This document shows, piece by piece, positions 44,695 to 53,128 of a DNA stretch of 64,000 bases; the stretch's first letter is position 1, and every line of letters begins with the position of its first letter. A program made the position numbers and the translations under genes. Source of the DNA: an uncultured Spirochaetales bacterium (GTDB taxonomy: Bacteria > Spirochaetota > Spirochaetia > Sphaerochaetales > Sphaerochaetaceae); contig CASGDQ010000013.1 in assembly GCA_949300325.1 (NCBI GenBank), positions 62,001 through 126,000 on the forward strand, read 5' to 3'. Below the pieces are notes generated by a model, which saw nothing but the letters and a program-made list of their open reading frames with translations, did no database searches and was not told the origin of the DNA.

Positions 44695-46210
44695 CTTGAG
44701 AGACTCCTGCCATGAGAATACCCAGGGTTCTTCTGTTTGCATCCTCCCGGGGCAATACCTTTTGGATGCGGCCCTTGTATATGACCGCGACGCGGTCTGA
44801 GAGGTTGATGATCTCGTCCAATTCCTCGCTTATCAGGAGAATGCCCACTCCTTCCCTTCTCTTTTGCAAAAGCTGCTGGTGAATGAATTCCACAGCACCC
44901 ATATCGAGCCCTCTGGTGGGGTATACGGCGATAAGGAACTTTGCACCGCGTGTAAGCTCGCGGGCAAGAATCACCTTCTGGATATTGCCTCCGGAAAGGG
45001 ATCCTCCTGCGGTATTGATTCCAGGGCTCCTGATATCGAAATCCTTCCTGAGATCCGAGGCGTTCTTATCGATGGATTTCCTTTTTAGCAATCTCTTGAT
45101 CGAGAAAGGCTTTTTCTCAACATCCTTGAGCACCAGGTTTTCCCTGATGGAGAAAGATGGAACAATTCCTTCTATATTCCTTTCTTCCGGGATATATCCC
45201 ATGCCGTTGTCTATGACCTGGTTCGGATTCAGGTTGGATATCTCCTTTCCATAAAAGCATATGGAGCCCGATTCCGTGGCTCTGATGCCGTTAATCGCCT
45301 CTGCAAGCTCACGCTGTCCGTTTCCGCTGACTCCGGCAAGACCTATTATCTCCCCGCTTCTGACCTGAAGGCAGAGATGGTCAAGAGCAAGGTTTCCCCT
45401 GTCGCCTTTCACACAAAGGTTCTTTATATCCAGAACAACCTCTCCGTTCATATCAGGCTCTTCGTTCTTCGGAAGCTCGACCTCATGCCCGGTCATCTTC
45501 GCGGCGATCTCGCTGGATGAGTAATCATCGGTATTGCCGCTGAATACGACCTTGCCATGCCGCAATATGGTGACCTTGTTCGAAAGGGCTTTGACCTCCT
45601 GCAGCTTATGGGAGATGAAAATGATCGATAATTCTTTCGACATGTTTTTCAAAAGGACTATGAGCTCATCGGTCTCCTGAGGGGTCAAAGCGCTCGTAGG
45701 CTCATCCAAAATCAGGAATTTTGCGCCCAGGCTGAGGGTCTTCACAAGCTCCACCCTCTGCTGCTCGCCGACGCTAAGCTGCCATATATATGCATCCGGG
45801 TTTACGGCAAGGCCGTATTTCGTACTGACCTCGACAACCCTGTCACGCACCATTTTCAAATCGAGGATGCCGTGCTTCCAGGCCTTTTTATAGCCCAGCG
45901 CGACATTCTCAGTAACCGTCATGTTCTGAACAAGCATATACTGCTGATGAACCATGCCGAGACCGGCATTGAACGCATCCTCCGGCCCGCGGAACCTGAC
46001 TTCCTTTCCATTGATGAGTATCCTGCCCTCATCCTGCTGGTAGATTCCCATCAGTATGTTCATCAGCGTGGTCTTTCCCGCTCCGTTCTCGCCGACAAGG
46101 GCCAGAACCTCCCCTTCTCCGACGCTGATAGTGATATCGTCGGAGGCAAGCACGCCGGGAAAGCGCTTGGTTATATGCTCCATTTTAAGGCTTGTTATTC
46201 TATTTTCCAT
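44687..46210 (-). CDS. ABC transporter ATP-binding protein, double ATPase of BMP-type system
   Basis: About 507 residues. First domain: Walker A GENGAGKTTLMN, signature LSVGEQQRVELVK, Walker B FLILDEPTSALTPQE. Second domain: degenerate loop GVSGNGQRELAEAI, signature SGGNIQKVILARELT, and VYPTRGLDMGAVEFIH where the catalytic Glu of Walker B is missing; all this is normal for NupA/YufO/RfuB proteins. Start is uncertain: the ATG at 46210 (MENRITSLKMEHI) has no clear ribosome site, with another at 46183. The hairpin upstream may reduce its expression relative to the binding protein. Confidence 0.9.
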   Translation of the reverse strand: MENRITSLKMEHITKRFPGVLASDDITISVGEGEVLALVGENGAGKTTLMNILMGIYQQDEGRILINGKEVRFRGPEDAFNAGLGMVHQQYMLVQNMTVTENVALGYKKAWKHGILDLKMVRDRVVEVSTKYGLAVNPDAYIWQLSVGEQQRVELVKTLSLGAKFLILDEPTSALTPQETDELIVLLKNMSKELSIIFISHKLQEVKALSNKVTILRHGKVVFSGNTDDYSSSEIAAKMTGHEVELPKNEEPDMNGEVVLDIKNLCVKGDRGNLALDHLCLQVRSGEIIGLAGVSGNGQRELAEAINGIRATESGSICFYGKEISNLNPNQVIDNGMGYIPEERNIEGIVPSFSIRENLVLKDVEKKPFSIKRLLKRKSIDKNASDLRKDFDIRSPGINTAGGSLSGGNIQKVILARELTRGAKFLIAVYPTRGLDMGAVEFIHQQLLQKRREGVGILLISEELDEIINLSDRVAVIYKGRIQKVLPREDANRRTLGILMAGVSQDD

Positions 46211-46241
46211 ATTCAAATAAAAATACTGAGATAAAATTAGC

Positions 46242-46270
46242 AAAAGAAAGCCCGGGGGCCTGGCCCCCGG
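46242..46270 (-). terminator. GC-rich hairpin between binding-protein and ATPase genes
   Basis: Minus strand CCGGGGGCC, AGG, CCCCCGG, then GCTTTCTTTT. A strong stem with a broken T-run, placed after the binding-protein gene: probably a partial terminator that allows read-through into the ATPase and permease genes. Confidence 0.7.
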
Positions 46271-46279
46271 TTATACAAA

Positions 46280-47302
46280 TTAAAGGGTTGAATAATCAAC
46301 GCTTGACCAATTCGAAAGAACTCCGGCACTGGCTTCAAATGTCTTAAGAGCCTCATCTACAGCTGCCTTGGCTTCTGCAGGTACCTTATCCTCGAGAGCC
46401 GGGTTATACTCGAATACGAATCCTCCGTTGTTGAAATTCATCGGAATGCATTCGCCTCCCTTTACGCCTGCTTCAAGCTTCTCGACGAGGCCGATGATGA
46501 CAGCAGCGTAATTGTAGGAAGAAGCCGCAAGACACTTTGCCTTGCCCTCTTCTGTGGTGAGCTGGGCAAGATCCTGTCCAAGCCAGAGCGCTGTCGGGCT
46601 TTCAGCTGTTGCTCTGAGAGCGCCGATCGCCTGCTGGGATGATCCGGTAAGCACATCCGCTCCATTCTGGATCTGGCTGGTCGCGATTTCTCCCGCCTTG
46701 ACATAATCGGAGAAGGATCCTGAGTGTGTGACAAGGATCTTTGCTTTCGGATTAACCTTCTGCACTCCGAGCACGAAGCCTCTGTTATATCTTGCAGCAT
46801 CGCCGCCGTCCACAGGGCCTACAAGACCGACGATATTGGCTTTCGTGGTAAGACCGGCGATAAGACCGGAGAGATATCCTGTCTCCTCGCTTTCCGGCAT
46901 GTAGGTGAATACGTTTGCAGGTCCTATTTCGCTGCTGGTTCCGAAAGCAAACGATACATCCGGATATTCCTCGGCAAGCTCAAGAATGATGTTCTTATAC
47001 TGGGCGCCATGTCCGATGATGAGATCATATCCATCTGCAACATACTGTCTTGCAATCGAGCCAGCATCGACAACAGCCATCTTTTCCGAGTAGCTGTATT
47101 CGATTTTGCCGGGCAGCTGTTCCATCGCAGCTGTGATTCCGTCATGCATGGCCTGACACCAGCCCTTGTCGTCGATTGTGTTCTCAATGATAAGAGCGAT
47201 CTTGATCGTGTCGTCGGACGATTCCTTTGTTTCCTGGGCGCCGCCGGCAAACGCACTCATGGCAAGCAGCAGGACAAGAGCTAGAACTAATACTTTCCTC
47301 AT
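46280..47302 (-). CDS. BMP-family (PnrA/RfuA-like) substrate-binding protein
   Basis: 340 residues. The signal peptide ends LLAMSAFAGG without a lipobox Cys, so it is probably secreted to the periplasm. The mature part has the BMP pattern: IALIIENTIDDKGWCQAMHDG, GYDLIIGHGAQYKNII, YPDVSFAFGTS, YLSGLIAGLTTKANIVGLVGPV, GADVLTGSSQQAIGAL. Family members bind purine nucleosides (PnrA/TmpC) or riboflavin (RfuA of Treponema pallidum). First gene of the operon, behind an unusual structured leader. ATG with AAGGCGG. Confidence 0.9.
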   Translation of the reverse strand: MRKVLVLALVLLLAMSAFAGGAQETKESSDDTIKIALIIENTIDDKGWCQAMHDGITAAMEQLPGKIEYSYSEKMAVVDAGSIARQYVADGYDLIIGHGAQYKNIILELAEEYPDVSFAFGTSSEIGPANVFTYMPESEETGYLSGLIAGLTTKANIVGLVGPVDGGDAARYNRGFVLGVQKVNPKAKILVTHSGSFSDYVKAGEIATSQIQNGADVLTGSSQQAIGALRATAESPTALWLGQDLAQLTTEEGKAKCLAASSYNYAAVIIGLVEKLEAGVKGGECIPMNFNNGGFVFEYNPALEDKVPAEAKAAVDEALKTFEASAGVLSNWSSVDYSTL

Positions 47303-47315
47303 AGCAAACCGCCTT

Positions 47316-47448
47316 GTTTACGGAACTGAGAGCAAACCCGTAAACGAGGCCTCTCCTTTCAAAGATTTAGAAGCACAGGCTTCTTATCCGTCAGGCGGGG
47401 ATTTGCACCCCATAAGCCTAGAGCCCTGACTATTTAACATCTACCTAT
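47316..47448 (-). ncRNA. Structured 5' leader, candidate riboswitch upstream of the BMP operon
   Basis: The minus-strand leader from about 47448 can form: GGGG-TGCAAAT-CCCC (47411-47397), a hairpin with a T-loop-like 7-nt loop; TCAGG (47429-47425) with CCTGA (47395-47391) enclosing it; GGCTT (47418-47414) with AAGCC (47382-47378), which crosses the previous stem as a pseudoknot or alternative; GAAGC-CTGT-GCTTC (47383-47370), which competes with GGCTT/AAGCC; and a final hairpin GTTTACGG/CCGTAAAC (47345-47316) just before the ribosome site. I could not match it to a known riboswitch. T-loops occur in the FMN and cobalamin classes. Confidence 0.5.
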
Positions 47449-47454
47449 TTATTG

Positions 47455-47460
47455 ATTATA
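47455..47460 (-). promoter_or_regulatory. -10 box of the BMP operon promoter
   Basis: TATAAT on the minus strand, with transcript start expected near 47448. No good -35 lies 17 bp upstream, which may mean activator dependence. Confidence 0.5.
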
Positions 47461-47762
47461 TCATCAAACAAAAGCCATATGGAATAAATTTGACAGCACT
47501 TTTGGCATGAATACGACAAAAAATTCCGTTTTTCCGAAATATGCACACCACTTATTTGTATAAACAATAAAAATGCAACAAAAATATCTTAAAATACAAC
47601 CAGTATGCTACAAGATAGCAACAAAAAATTTTTCCATAGGAAAAGGACTAATAGATAAAATCATATCGATATTTTTTTATAAATATCTACATTACAATAA
47701 ATTATTTTGCTTTTAAGTATTTTCCATGTTATCCTTAGCCATAACAAAGGAGGAATTAAATA
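47461..47762. other. AT-rich intergenic region
   Basis: About 300 bp between the BMP operon promoter and the methyltransferase gene. Very AT-rich, with the near-repeats GCAACAAAAATATCTTAAAA (from 47576) and GCAACAAAAAATTTTT. The AAAGGAGG ribosome site of the methyltransferase gene ends it. No gene or structured element is supported. Confidence 0.4.
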
Positions 47763-48350
47763 ATGATTGAAGCGATTTATGATACTAATGCAAGCCTGTT
47801 CATAGACTCTTGGCTCACTGCAGACATGCAGGAACAATACAAAGAATTCGAAAGCCATCTCAAGCCTGGGGCAAAGCTCCTGGATGGAGGCTGCGGCAGC
47901 GGAAGAGATACCCTTTATTTCCTACAAAAGGGCTATGATGTGAAGGCATTTGATCCCTCCAAGGAGATGATCAAGTATGCTTCCGAGTTTACCGGAATAA
48001 AGGTAACCGAAGGAAAATGGGAAGACCTTGATGCCAAGGAGGCCTATGACGGGATCTGGGCCAGCGCCTCGCTTTACCACGTTTCCAGAGCGGATATGGC
48101 CCCGACATTCAAAAGGATTTCCGACGCGCTTAAAAGCAAAGGGATTCTGTTTGCATCCTTCCGAGACCGCCCGGATGATTTCGTGGACAGCGAAGGAAGA
48201 GCACTGACAAGCTTTGACAAGGTAACTTTCACCGATTTCTTATCCACTCTCGGATTGTTCGACATACTCAAACTGGAAGAGAGGATCGATACAAGAAAGG
48301 ACAAGAAGAACGAGAAATGGCTTTTTGCCTTCCTTCAGAAGAAGATCTAA
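47763..48350 (+). CDS. Class I SAM-dependent methyltransferase
   Basis: 195 residues. Motif I LLDGGCGSGRDTLYFLQKGYD binds S-adenosylmethionine; VKAFDPSKEMIKYA is motif II; YDGIWASASLYHV the post-motif. Good ribosome site AAAGGAGGAA. The length and the final segment KKNEKWLFAFLQKK fit the small TehB-like class; the substrate cannot be predicted. Its stop overlaps the azlD stop of the opposite strand by 4 bp. Confidence 0.88.
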   Translation: MIEAIYDTNASLFIDSWLTADMQEQYKEFESHLKPGAKLLDGGCGSGRDTLYFLQKGYDVKAFDPSKEMIKYASEFTGIKVTEGKWEDLDAKEAYDGIWASASLYHVSRADMAPTFKRISDALKSKGILFASFRDRPDDFVDSEGRALTSFDKVTFTDFLSTLGLFDILKLEERIDTRKDKKNEKWLFAFLQKKI

Positions 48351-48646
48351 ACCAGAAGCAGAAGAGTCGTCGCACAAAGCGCGAATAATATCGAGACTAT
48401 CATCGGCTTTCTGAAGAAACTTGAAACGAAGGCCGCAACTATTCCCCCCAGCCCTGCATACCACTGGATCCCGAAGTCTGTCAGAGCAAGGGGGAATATC
48501 AATGCTCCAAGGGATGCGATCGGAAGAAGAAGCATGCACTTTTTCAAAAACCTGGGCATGTTGTCCAAGCCGTGCACAAAAAGCGGCACCATGCGGGGAA
48601 GCATGGTAACGACAGAGCAGAGAAAAATCATAAGATACTTATTCAT
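48347..48646 (-). CDS. azlD: Branched-chain amino-acid exporter, small subunit AzlD
   Basis: 99 residues from ATG 48646 with four hydrophobic helices; TMLPRMVPLFV and MPRFLKKCMLLLPIASLGALIFP are the AzlD pattern. It overlaps azlC by 8 bp. With AzlC it forms an exporter of Leu/Ile/Val and analogues. The longer frame start lies inside azlC and is not used. Confidence 0.9.
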   Translation of the reverse strand: MNKYLMIFLCSVVTMLPRMVPLFVHGLDNMPRFLKKCMLLLPIASLGALIFPLALTDFGIQWYAGLGGIVAAFVSSFFRKPMIVSILFALCATTLLLLV

Positions 48647-49343
48647 CGCCCAAAACCTCCTCGTCTGTATAGATGAAGGCTGCAAACAGCATGGCCGCTA
48701 TCATCGATATTATGAAAGAAAGTCCTGTAGCCATTTTGAAGACCAGGATAAAAAGGGAATTGAGAGAGGCTGACACGAATAGCACAGCAAAGACCTTCCA
48801 GTTGTTCTTCGCCTCCCCTCCCAACAGGGATGCAAACATCGCATAAACAGTTATCACCGCGGCTTTCTGCACAACATCCGGAAGGAAATTGCCTGCAAGA
48901 AACCCTACTGCAGTTCCTGAAACCCATCCTGAATATGAGGTAAAGATAAGCCCGCAGATATATCTGAATGGAAGCTTTTTCCCTTTGAATGAGGCTACAG
49001 CAAAATTCTCATCAGTCACTCCAAAACCGGTGACAAGACGCTTGAACACGCTCTTCTTATCTTCAAGATGGGGATAAAGGCTTGTGGACATGAAGATGTA
49101 CCGGGTATTTATGAAAAACACGGAAATCAGGATCTCCATCAGCAGTGATCCCGCATTATAAAGGTTCATCATCAGAAACTGCCCGCTTCCAGAATAATTC
49201 GTAAGGCTTATGAGCACGGACTGCACGAAATTCAGCCCGCTTGTCCTTGTAAGCAGCCCAAAGGCTATCGCAGTGGTGAAATATCCGAGGAATATAGGCA
49301 ATCCGTCCTTAATCCCCTCTTTAACCGTCAAAGAAGAATCCAT
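48639..49343 (-). CDS. azlC: Branched-chain amino-acid exporter, large subunit AzlC
   Basis: About 234 residues. GIKDGLPIFLGYFTTAIAFGLL, NYSGSGQFLMMNL and FFINTRYIFMSTSLYPHL are AzlC signatures. ATG 49343 is chosen; a TTG at 49379 would extend it by twelve residues. Neither has a strong ribosome site. Export of branched-chain amino acids fits the biosynthetic operon a few kb away. Confidence 0.92.
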   Translation of the reverse strand: MDSSLTVKEGIKDGLPIFLGYFTTAIAFGLLTRTSGLNFVQSVLISLTNYSGSGQFLMMNLYNAGSLLMEILISVFFINTRYIFMSTSLYPHLEDKKSVFKRLVTGFGVTDENFAVASFKGKKLPFRYICGLIFTSYSGWVSGTAVGFLAGNFLPDVVQKAAVITVYAMFASLLGGEAKNNWKVFAVLFVSASLNSLFILVFKMATGLSFIISMIAAMLFAAFIYTDEEVLGDE

Positions 49344-49427
49344 GCGAACTATCTTAGCCACATGGGATGATACTTTCAAGAACGGCCGGCTTTTCTTAAT
49401 GACGATTCTCGATTATCATTTCTGCTG

Positions 49428-51293
49428 ATGAATCTTTTAAGCGTAGAAAATCTTGAGAAAACGGTTAAGGACGAACCGCTTTTTTCCCATCTCACGTTCG
49501 GGGTGGATGTAAAGGACAAGGTCGGAATCGTAGGGAAAAACGGTGCCGGGAAATCCACATTATTGAAAATCCTTGCCGGCCTCATGCCAGCTGACGAAGG
49601 AAAGATCAGCATGAAAAACGGCACCGTCATTTCGCTGCTGGAGCAAAACGTCACATTCACGCCAGATGAGACGGTCAAGTCCTATTTCTTCAAAGCAAAA
49701 AGCCCCTACCTGGACAAATTGAAAAGATACGATGATGCAGTTGCCTCAGGGGACGAGAAAACATATACAAGACTGTTCGACGAGATAGAGAAAGAAAATC
49801 TCTGGGACCTAGAAAGGTCCTATCAGGCTATGCTTGAAGAATTCTCAACAGGATGCGCCATGGATGATCTTGTGAGAAATCTTTCAGGAGGGCAGCAGAA
49901 AAAGATGGCGCTTGCAAGAGCCATGTCCTTAAAGGCGGACCTTCTTCTTTTAGACGAGCCGACAAACCATCTCGATATAAAAACCATCGAAAAACTCGAG
50001 GATATGCTTCAGAAGACAGACAAGACTGTTATCATAGTCACCCATGACAGGCACATCCTCAATACCGTCTGCTCGGTCATCTTCGAGCTGGACAGGTCCT
50101 CCTTCTTCCTACACCCTGGATCCTTCCAGTCATATCTTGAGAGGCGCTCTGAAAGAATCATGATGCTTCAAAAGGAGCAGGACAGGATAAAAAAGATATT
50201 GGAAAGAGAACTTAAGTGGCTTTCCAGAGGGCCGAAGGCACGAACTGGCAAGGATAAAAACCGCAAGGACCGCATCGACAGGATGCTTGGACAGCAGGAG
50301 GATGTGCAGGATGAGAAGCAGAAGGATTTCTCAAGCCGAGAAAGAAGGCTTGGCAAGAAAATCCTTGAAATAAGCTCGATAAGCAAAGAATACGATGGAA
50401 AAAAGCTTTTCTCGGATTTCTCCTTTTCTTTTGTCAAAGGAATGAAGATCGGGCTTATCGGCGACAACGGAAGCGGCAAGTCCACACTGCTTGACATCAT
50501 AACAGGAAATCTTGCTCCAGACGAAGGATCTGTAGACATAGGAGTCAATACTGTATTCGGCTACTATGATCAGGCGGGACGTGACCTTTTCGGAGAAAAG
50601 ACTGTGATGGAATACATACTCGACATCGCAGAAAAAATATGCCTTTCCGATGGGGAAATCGTTTCTGCCGCTCGTTTTCTGGAGCTGTTCGGATTTCCAC
50701 AAAGCATGCACAGATCTCCAATAAATCTTTTATCCGGCGGGGAAAGAAGAAGGCTGTATCTTATTTCCATGCTGGTTAAAAACCCCAATTTCCTTGTGCT
50801 TGACGAGCCGACAAACGATCTGGATCTAGCAACGATGGAAAACCTCGAGGAATACTGCACCTCATTTTCAGGCTGCCTTGTGATATGCTCCCATGACAGG
50901 ACCTTTTTGGATATTGCTACCGATATGCTTTTTGTGATCGAAAATGGAACAATCTCCCTCTACCCCGGCCATTATAGCGAATGGAAGGACTGGAAAAAGG
51001 AAAAGGAAGACGAAGAGAAAAAGGCCTTGGCTGCAGAAAAAGAAAAAAAGGATACAAGGCCTGTAAGAGAAAAGAAGGGTCTCAGCTATAAGGAAAAGAA
51101 GGAAAAGGAACTCCTTGAATCGGAAATTGTTAATCTCGAAGAGGAAAAGGCCCAGATAGAAGCATCTTTTTCCACAATCTCCCCTGACGATTACAAAAGG
51201 CTCAATGAAAAAACCCTGCGCTACGAGGAAATAATCAGGCTGATAGACGAAAAAACCTCCAGATGGCTCTATCTGGAGGAATTGGATTCTTAA
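49428..51293 (+). CDS. uup: ABC-F family ATPase, Uup-like
   Basis: 621 residues, soluble, with two ABC domains: GKNGAGKSTLLK and LSGGQQKKMALARAM, then GDNGSGKSTLLD and LSGGERRRLYLISML. Between them is the ABC-F linker (RIKKILERELKWLSRGPKARTGK), with the RGPKARTGK segment typical of Uup, and after them a basic coiled coil (residues 525-620). ABC-F proteins act at the ribosome; Uup is linked to ribosome assembly and DNA-transposon stability in E. coli. Divergent from azlC. Confidence 0.92.
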   Translation: MNLLSVENLEKTVKDEPLFSHLTFGVDVKDKVGIVGKNGAGKSTLLKILAGLMPADEGKISMKNGTVISLLEQNVTFTPDETVKSYFFKAKSPYLDKLKRYDDAVASGDEKTYTRLFDEIEKENLWDLERSYQAMLEEFSTGCAMDDLVRNLSGGQQKKMALARAMSLKADLLLLDEPTNHLDIKTIEKLEDMLQKTDKTVIIVTHDRHILNTVCSVIFELDRSSFFLHPGSFQSYLERRSERIMMLQKEQDRIKKILERELKWLSRGPKARTGKDKNRKDRIDRMLGQQEDVQDEKQKDFSSRERRLGKKILEISSISKEYDGKKLFSDFSFSFVKGMKIGLIGDNGSGKSTLLDIITGNLAPDEGSVDIGVNTVFGYYDQAGRDLFGEKTVMEYILDIAEKICLSDGEIVSAARFLELFGFPQSMHRSPINLLSGGERRRLYLISMLVKNPNFLVLDEPTNDLDLATMENLEEYCTSFSGCLVICSHDRTFLDIATDMLFVIENGTISLYPGHYSEWKDWKKEKEDEEKKALAAEKEKKDTRPVREKKGLSYKEKKEKELLESEIVNLEEEKAQIEASFSTISPDDYKRLNEKTLRYEEIIRLIDEKTSRWLYLEELDS

Positions 51294-51757
51294 AACTTAT
51301 CCGCATCGTCTGAAATTAGTTCGACATCGTTGGATTTAATCGACACATGCTTTCTTAAAAACGGATTTAATCCGAGGAATGTCTTTTTGAACTCCTCCTC
51401 GCTGTCCTTGAGCGCCGCCTGCCATATCGGACCGAATCCCGGGCTGTTCATCGTAAGACGCTCAGCGGCGGTCTGATACACCTCCAGCCTCTGCAGTTCC
51501 TTCCTGCCAGGCTTCTGGCTCATGGTCTGCAGCGACACGCGCAGGTTCTCGTTCTGCTTCTTAAGCTCCTCATTCTCGCTCTTGAGCTTTGTAAGCCCCT
51601 CGCTTTCGAGCTCCATCCTGTCGGTAAGCATCTGCTTGAGACGGGCAATCTCATCCTTTGACGCTTTTTTAGCACTGGCATTTTTTGTTGCCAGAATTAT
51701 TGCAAGGACCGCAGCCACAGCAAGTCCCACTATCAATCCAGTAAGAAAATCGTTCAT
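51290..51757 (-). CDS. Membrane-anchored coiled-coil protein, unknown function
   Basis: 155 residues: one N-terminal membrane helix (MNDFLTGLIVGLAVAAVLAIILA), a charged coiled coil at about residues 32-80 (ELESEGLTKLKSENEELKKQ), then a conserved-looking globular tail (GFGPIWQAALKDSEEEFKK, FLGLNPFLRKHVSIKSND). Architecture recalls RmuC/YtxH-type proteins but no family is recognised. Its stop overlaps that of the ABC-F gene by 4 bp. Confidence 0.65.
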   Translation of the reverse strand: MNDFLTGLIVGLAVAAVLAIILATKNASAKKASKDEIARLKQMLTDRMELESEGLTKLKSENEELKKQNENLRVSLQTMSQKPGRKELQRLEVYQTAAERLTMNSPGFGPIWQAALKDSEEEFKKTFLGLNPFLRKHVSIKSNDVELISDDADKF

Positions 51758-51850
51758 ATATCAATTTTAAGACAATCAAAGCAAAAAGAAAATACTATAC
51801 AAAATATGCACTTCACATTTTCTTTAATTCAATTTAATATTGACATAGTT

Positions 51851-51935
51851 TCCCCGGGTGGTGGAATGGTAGACACAAAGGACTTAAAATCCTTTGACCT
51901 TTTGGTCGTACGGGTCCGAGTCCCGTTCCGGGGAA
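51851..51935 (+). tRNA. tRNA-Leu (anticodon UAA)
   Basis: Acceptor TCCCCGG pairs with CCGGGGA. The anticodon arm AAGGA-CTTAAAA-TCCTT gives anticodon TAA. The long variable arm GACC-TTTT-GGTC is typical of tRNA-Leu, and the T arm ACGGG-TCCGAGT-CCCGT is intact. D arm GTGGTGGAATGGTAGAC. CCA is not encoded. Confidence 0.95.
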
Positions 51936-51944
51936 AATTCTAAC

Positions 51945-51976
51945 AATAGCCAGAAAATTAACTGGCTATTTTTTTT
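51945..51976 (+). terminator. Terminator after tRNA-Leu
   Basis: AATAGCCAG (51945-51953), loop AAAATTAA, CTGGCTATT (51962-51970), then a T-run to 51976. Confidence 0.9.
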
Positions 51977-52012
51977 GTAGGACAAATTTAAAAATTAAAC
52001 ATAAATTGTGAA

Positions 52013-52990
52013 CTACTTATAGTAATCTTCAAGCTGTTCATATGTAAGAAATAGACCCATTTCTGTTAAGTATGGAATTCGATCCTGATATAGCTTTCTT
52101 AAAACAGGCCTCTTTTCCTCCAAAGAACCATAATGCAATAAGTTGTGATGGTGGCTGCATAAGGAAACAATATTTGCTTCAACATCAACGCTGAACTCAA
52201 AATCCATATACTTACTAAGCGGAATCAAGTGATGCGGTTCCATATATGGAAGCCCATTTTTCCTATGAAAAGTCATATCGGTGCTATCATATTCACATTT
52301 ATGACCTGCAAGACGAAGTGCATTGACAGCACGGCTAATATCTCTTTTGGGCACTCTTGTTCCTGTTGAATTTATCGTTCTCATCTCTTGTGGCATTTTA
52401 CTTTTATTTGGAGCTACAGGCTCCTTATCCTGCTCAACAAGCATAAAATCAACAAAGTCTTTTTCATCTTCTTCATACCCATCAAGGGATATCAAGCTTC
52501 TTTTAATATCAATTAGGATATTTTCTAAGCTAGATCGTTGTTTTAAGGAAATTGCCTTATCTAGGAAAAACAGTGCCTGAATATCAGGGAGATTACACAT
52601 ATATTGCTGCTTACCTCCCCCTTTAGAATTGAATGGAGTTACTCCCTCATTATGAAGTCTGATCCAATCTCTACAGCTTGAAAGCTCAATCGGAACATCA
52701 AACTCCAAATACTTTGTATCAACTCTAAAGCCTTCCCTATCCCACTCTCCAGGGGCAGCTGATTCTATAACACTAGGACGCTCGGAAGCATAACAGTCCG
52801 TTTGAGCAATGCTGATAGCCAAAACCTTTGCATATGCAGAATGAAATATAATTTGACCCTTTTTAATATTTTTCATCATCTCAAAGCCAGGATTCTTACC
52901 TCCACTTCTACTTTTCTGAGGAGCCCATACTAATCCTTCCTGAAGTTCTTCTGAATATGTTGTGCCTTGAAAAACAAAAAACTGAGCCAT
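52013..52990 (-). CDS. EVE-like/HNH endonuclease, probable modified-DNA restriction enzyme
   Basis: 325 residues. The N-terminal 130 residues look like an EVE/PUA-type modified-base reader (FFVFQGTTYSEEL, IKKGQIIFHSAYAKVLAIS). The C-terminal part is an HNH nuclease: CEYDSTDMTF, YMEPHHLIPLSKY and NIVSLCSHHHNLLHYG provide His-His, Asn and His. This arrangement is that of EVE-HNH type IV restriction enzymes that cut DNA with modified cytosine. ATG with AGGAAAAG. AT-rich, next to tRNA-Leu and to two other unusual genes. Confidence 0.82.
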   Translation of the reverse strand: MAQFFVFQGTTYSEELQEGLVWAPQKSRSGGKNPGFEMMKNIKKGQIIFHSAYAKVLAISIAQTDCYASERPSVIESAAPGEWDREGFRVDTKYLEFDVPIELSSCRDWIRLHNEGVTPFNSKGGGKQQYMCNLPDIQALFFLDKAISLKQRSSLENILIDIKRSLISLDGYEEDEKDFVDFMLVEQDKEPVAPNKSKMPQEMRTINSTGTRVPKRDISRAVNALRLAGHKCEYDSTDMTFHRKNGLPYMEPHHLIPLSKYMDFEFSVDVEANIVSLCSHHHNLLHYGSLEEKRPVLRKLYQDRIPYLTEMGLFLTYEQLEDYYK

Positions 52991-53128
52991 AACTTTTCCT
53001 GCTACTATCTTATTAGCTTGATTACCCTCAATAATAAAGTACCATATATTACTTTATTCAGAAACCTGCTCTTTTTTTTATTTTTTTATGGATTTATAAT
53101 GGTCAAAGAAAAAAAGGGGAGTAATTAA

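Noticed and set aside
47316-47448. FMN, purine or cobalamin riboswitch assignment for the BMP operon leader
   Set aside because: Only one T-loop-type hairpin resembles FMN (which needs two) and the purine, preQ1, TPP and cobalamin core sequences are missing; it is left as an unassigned structured leader.
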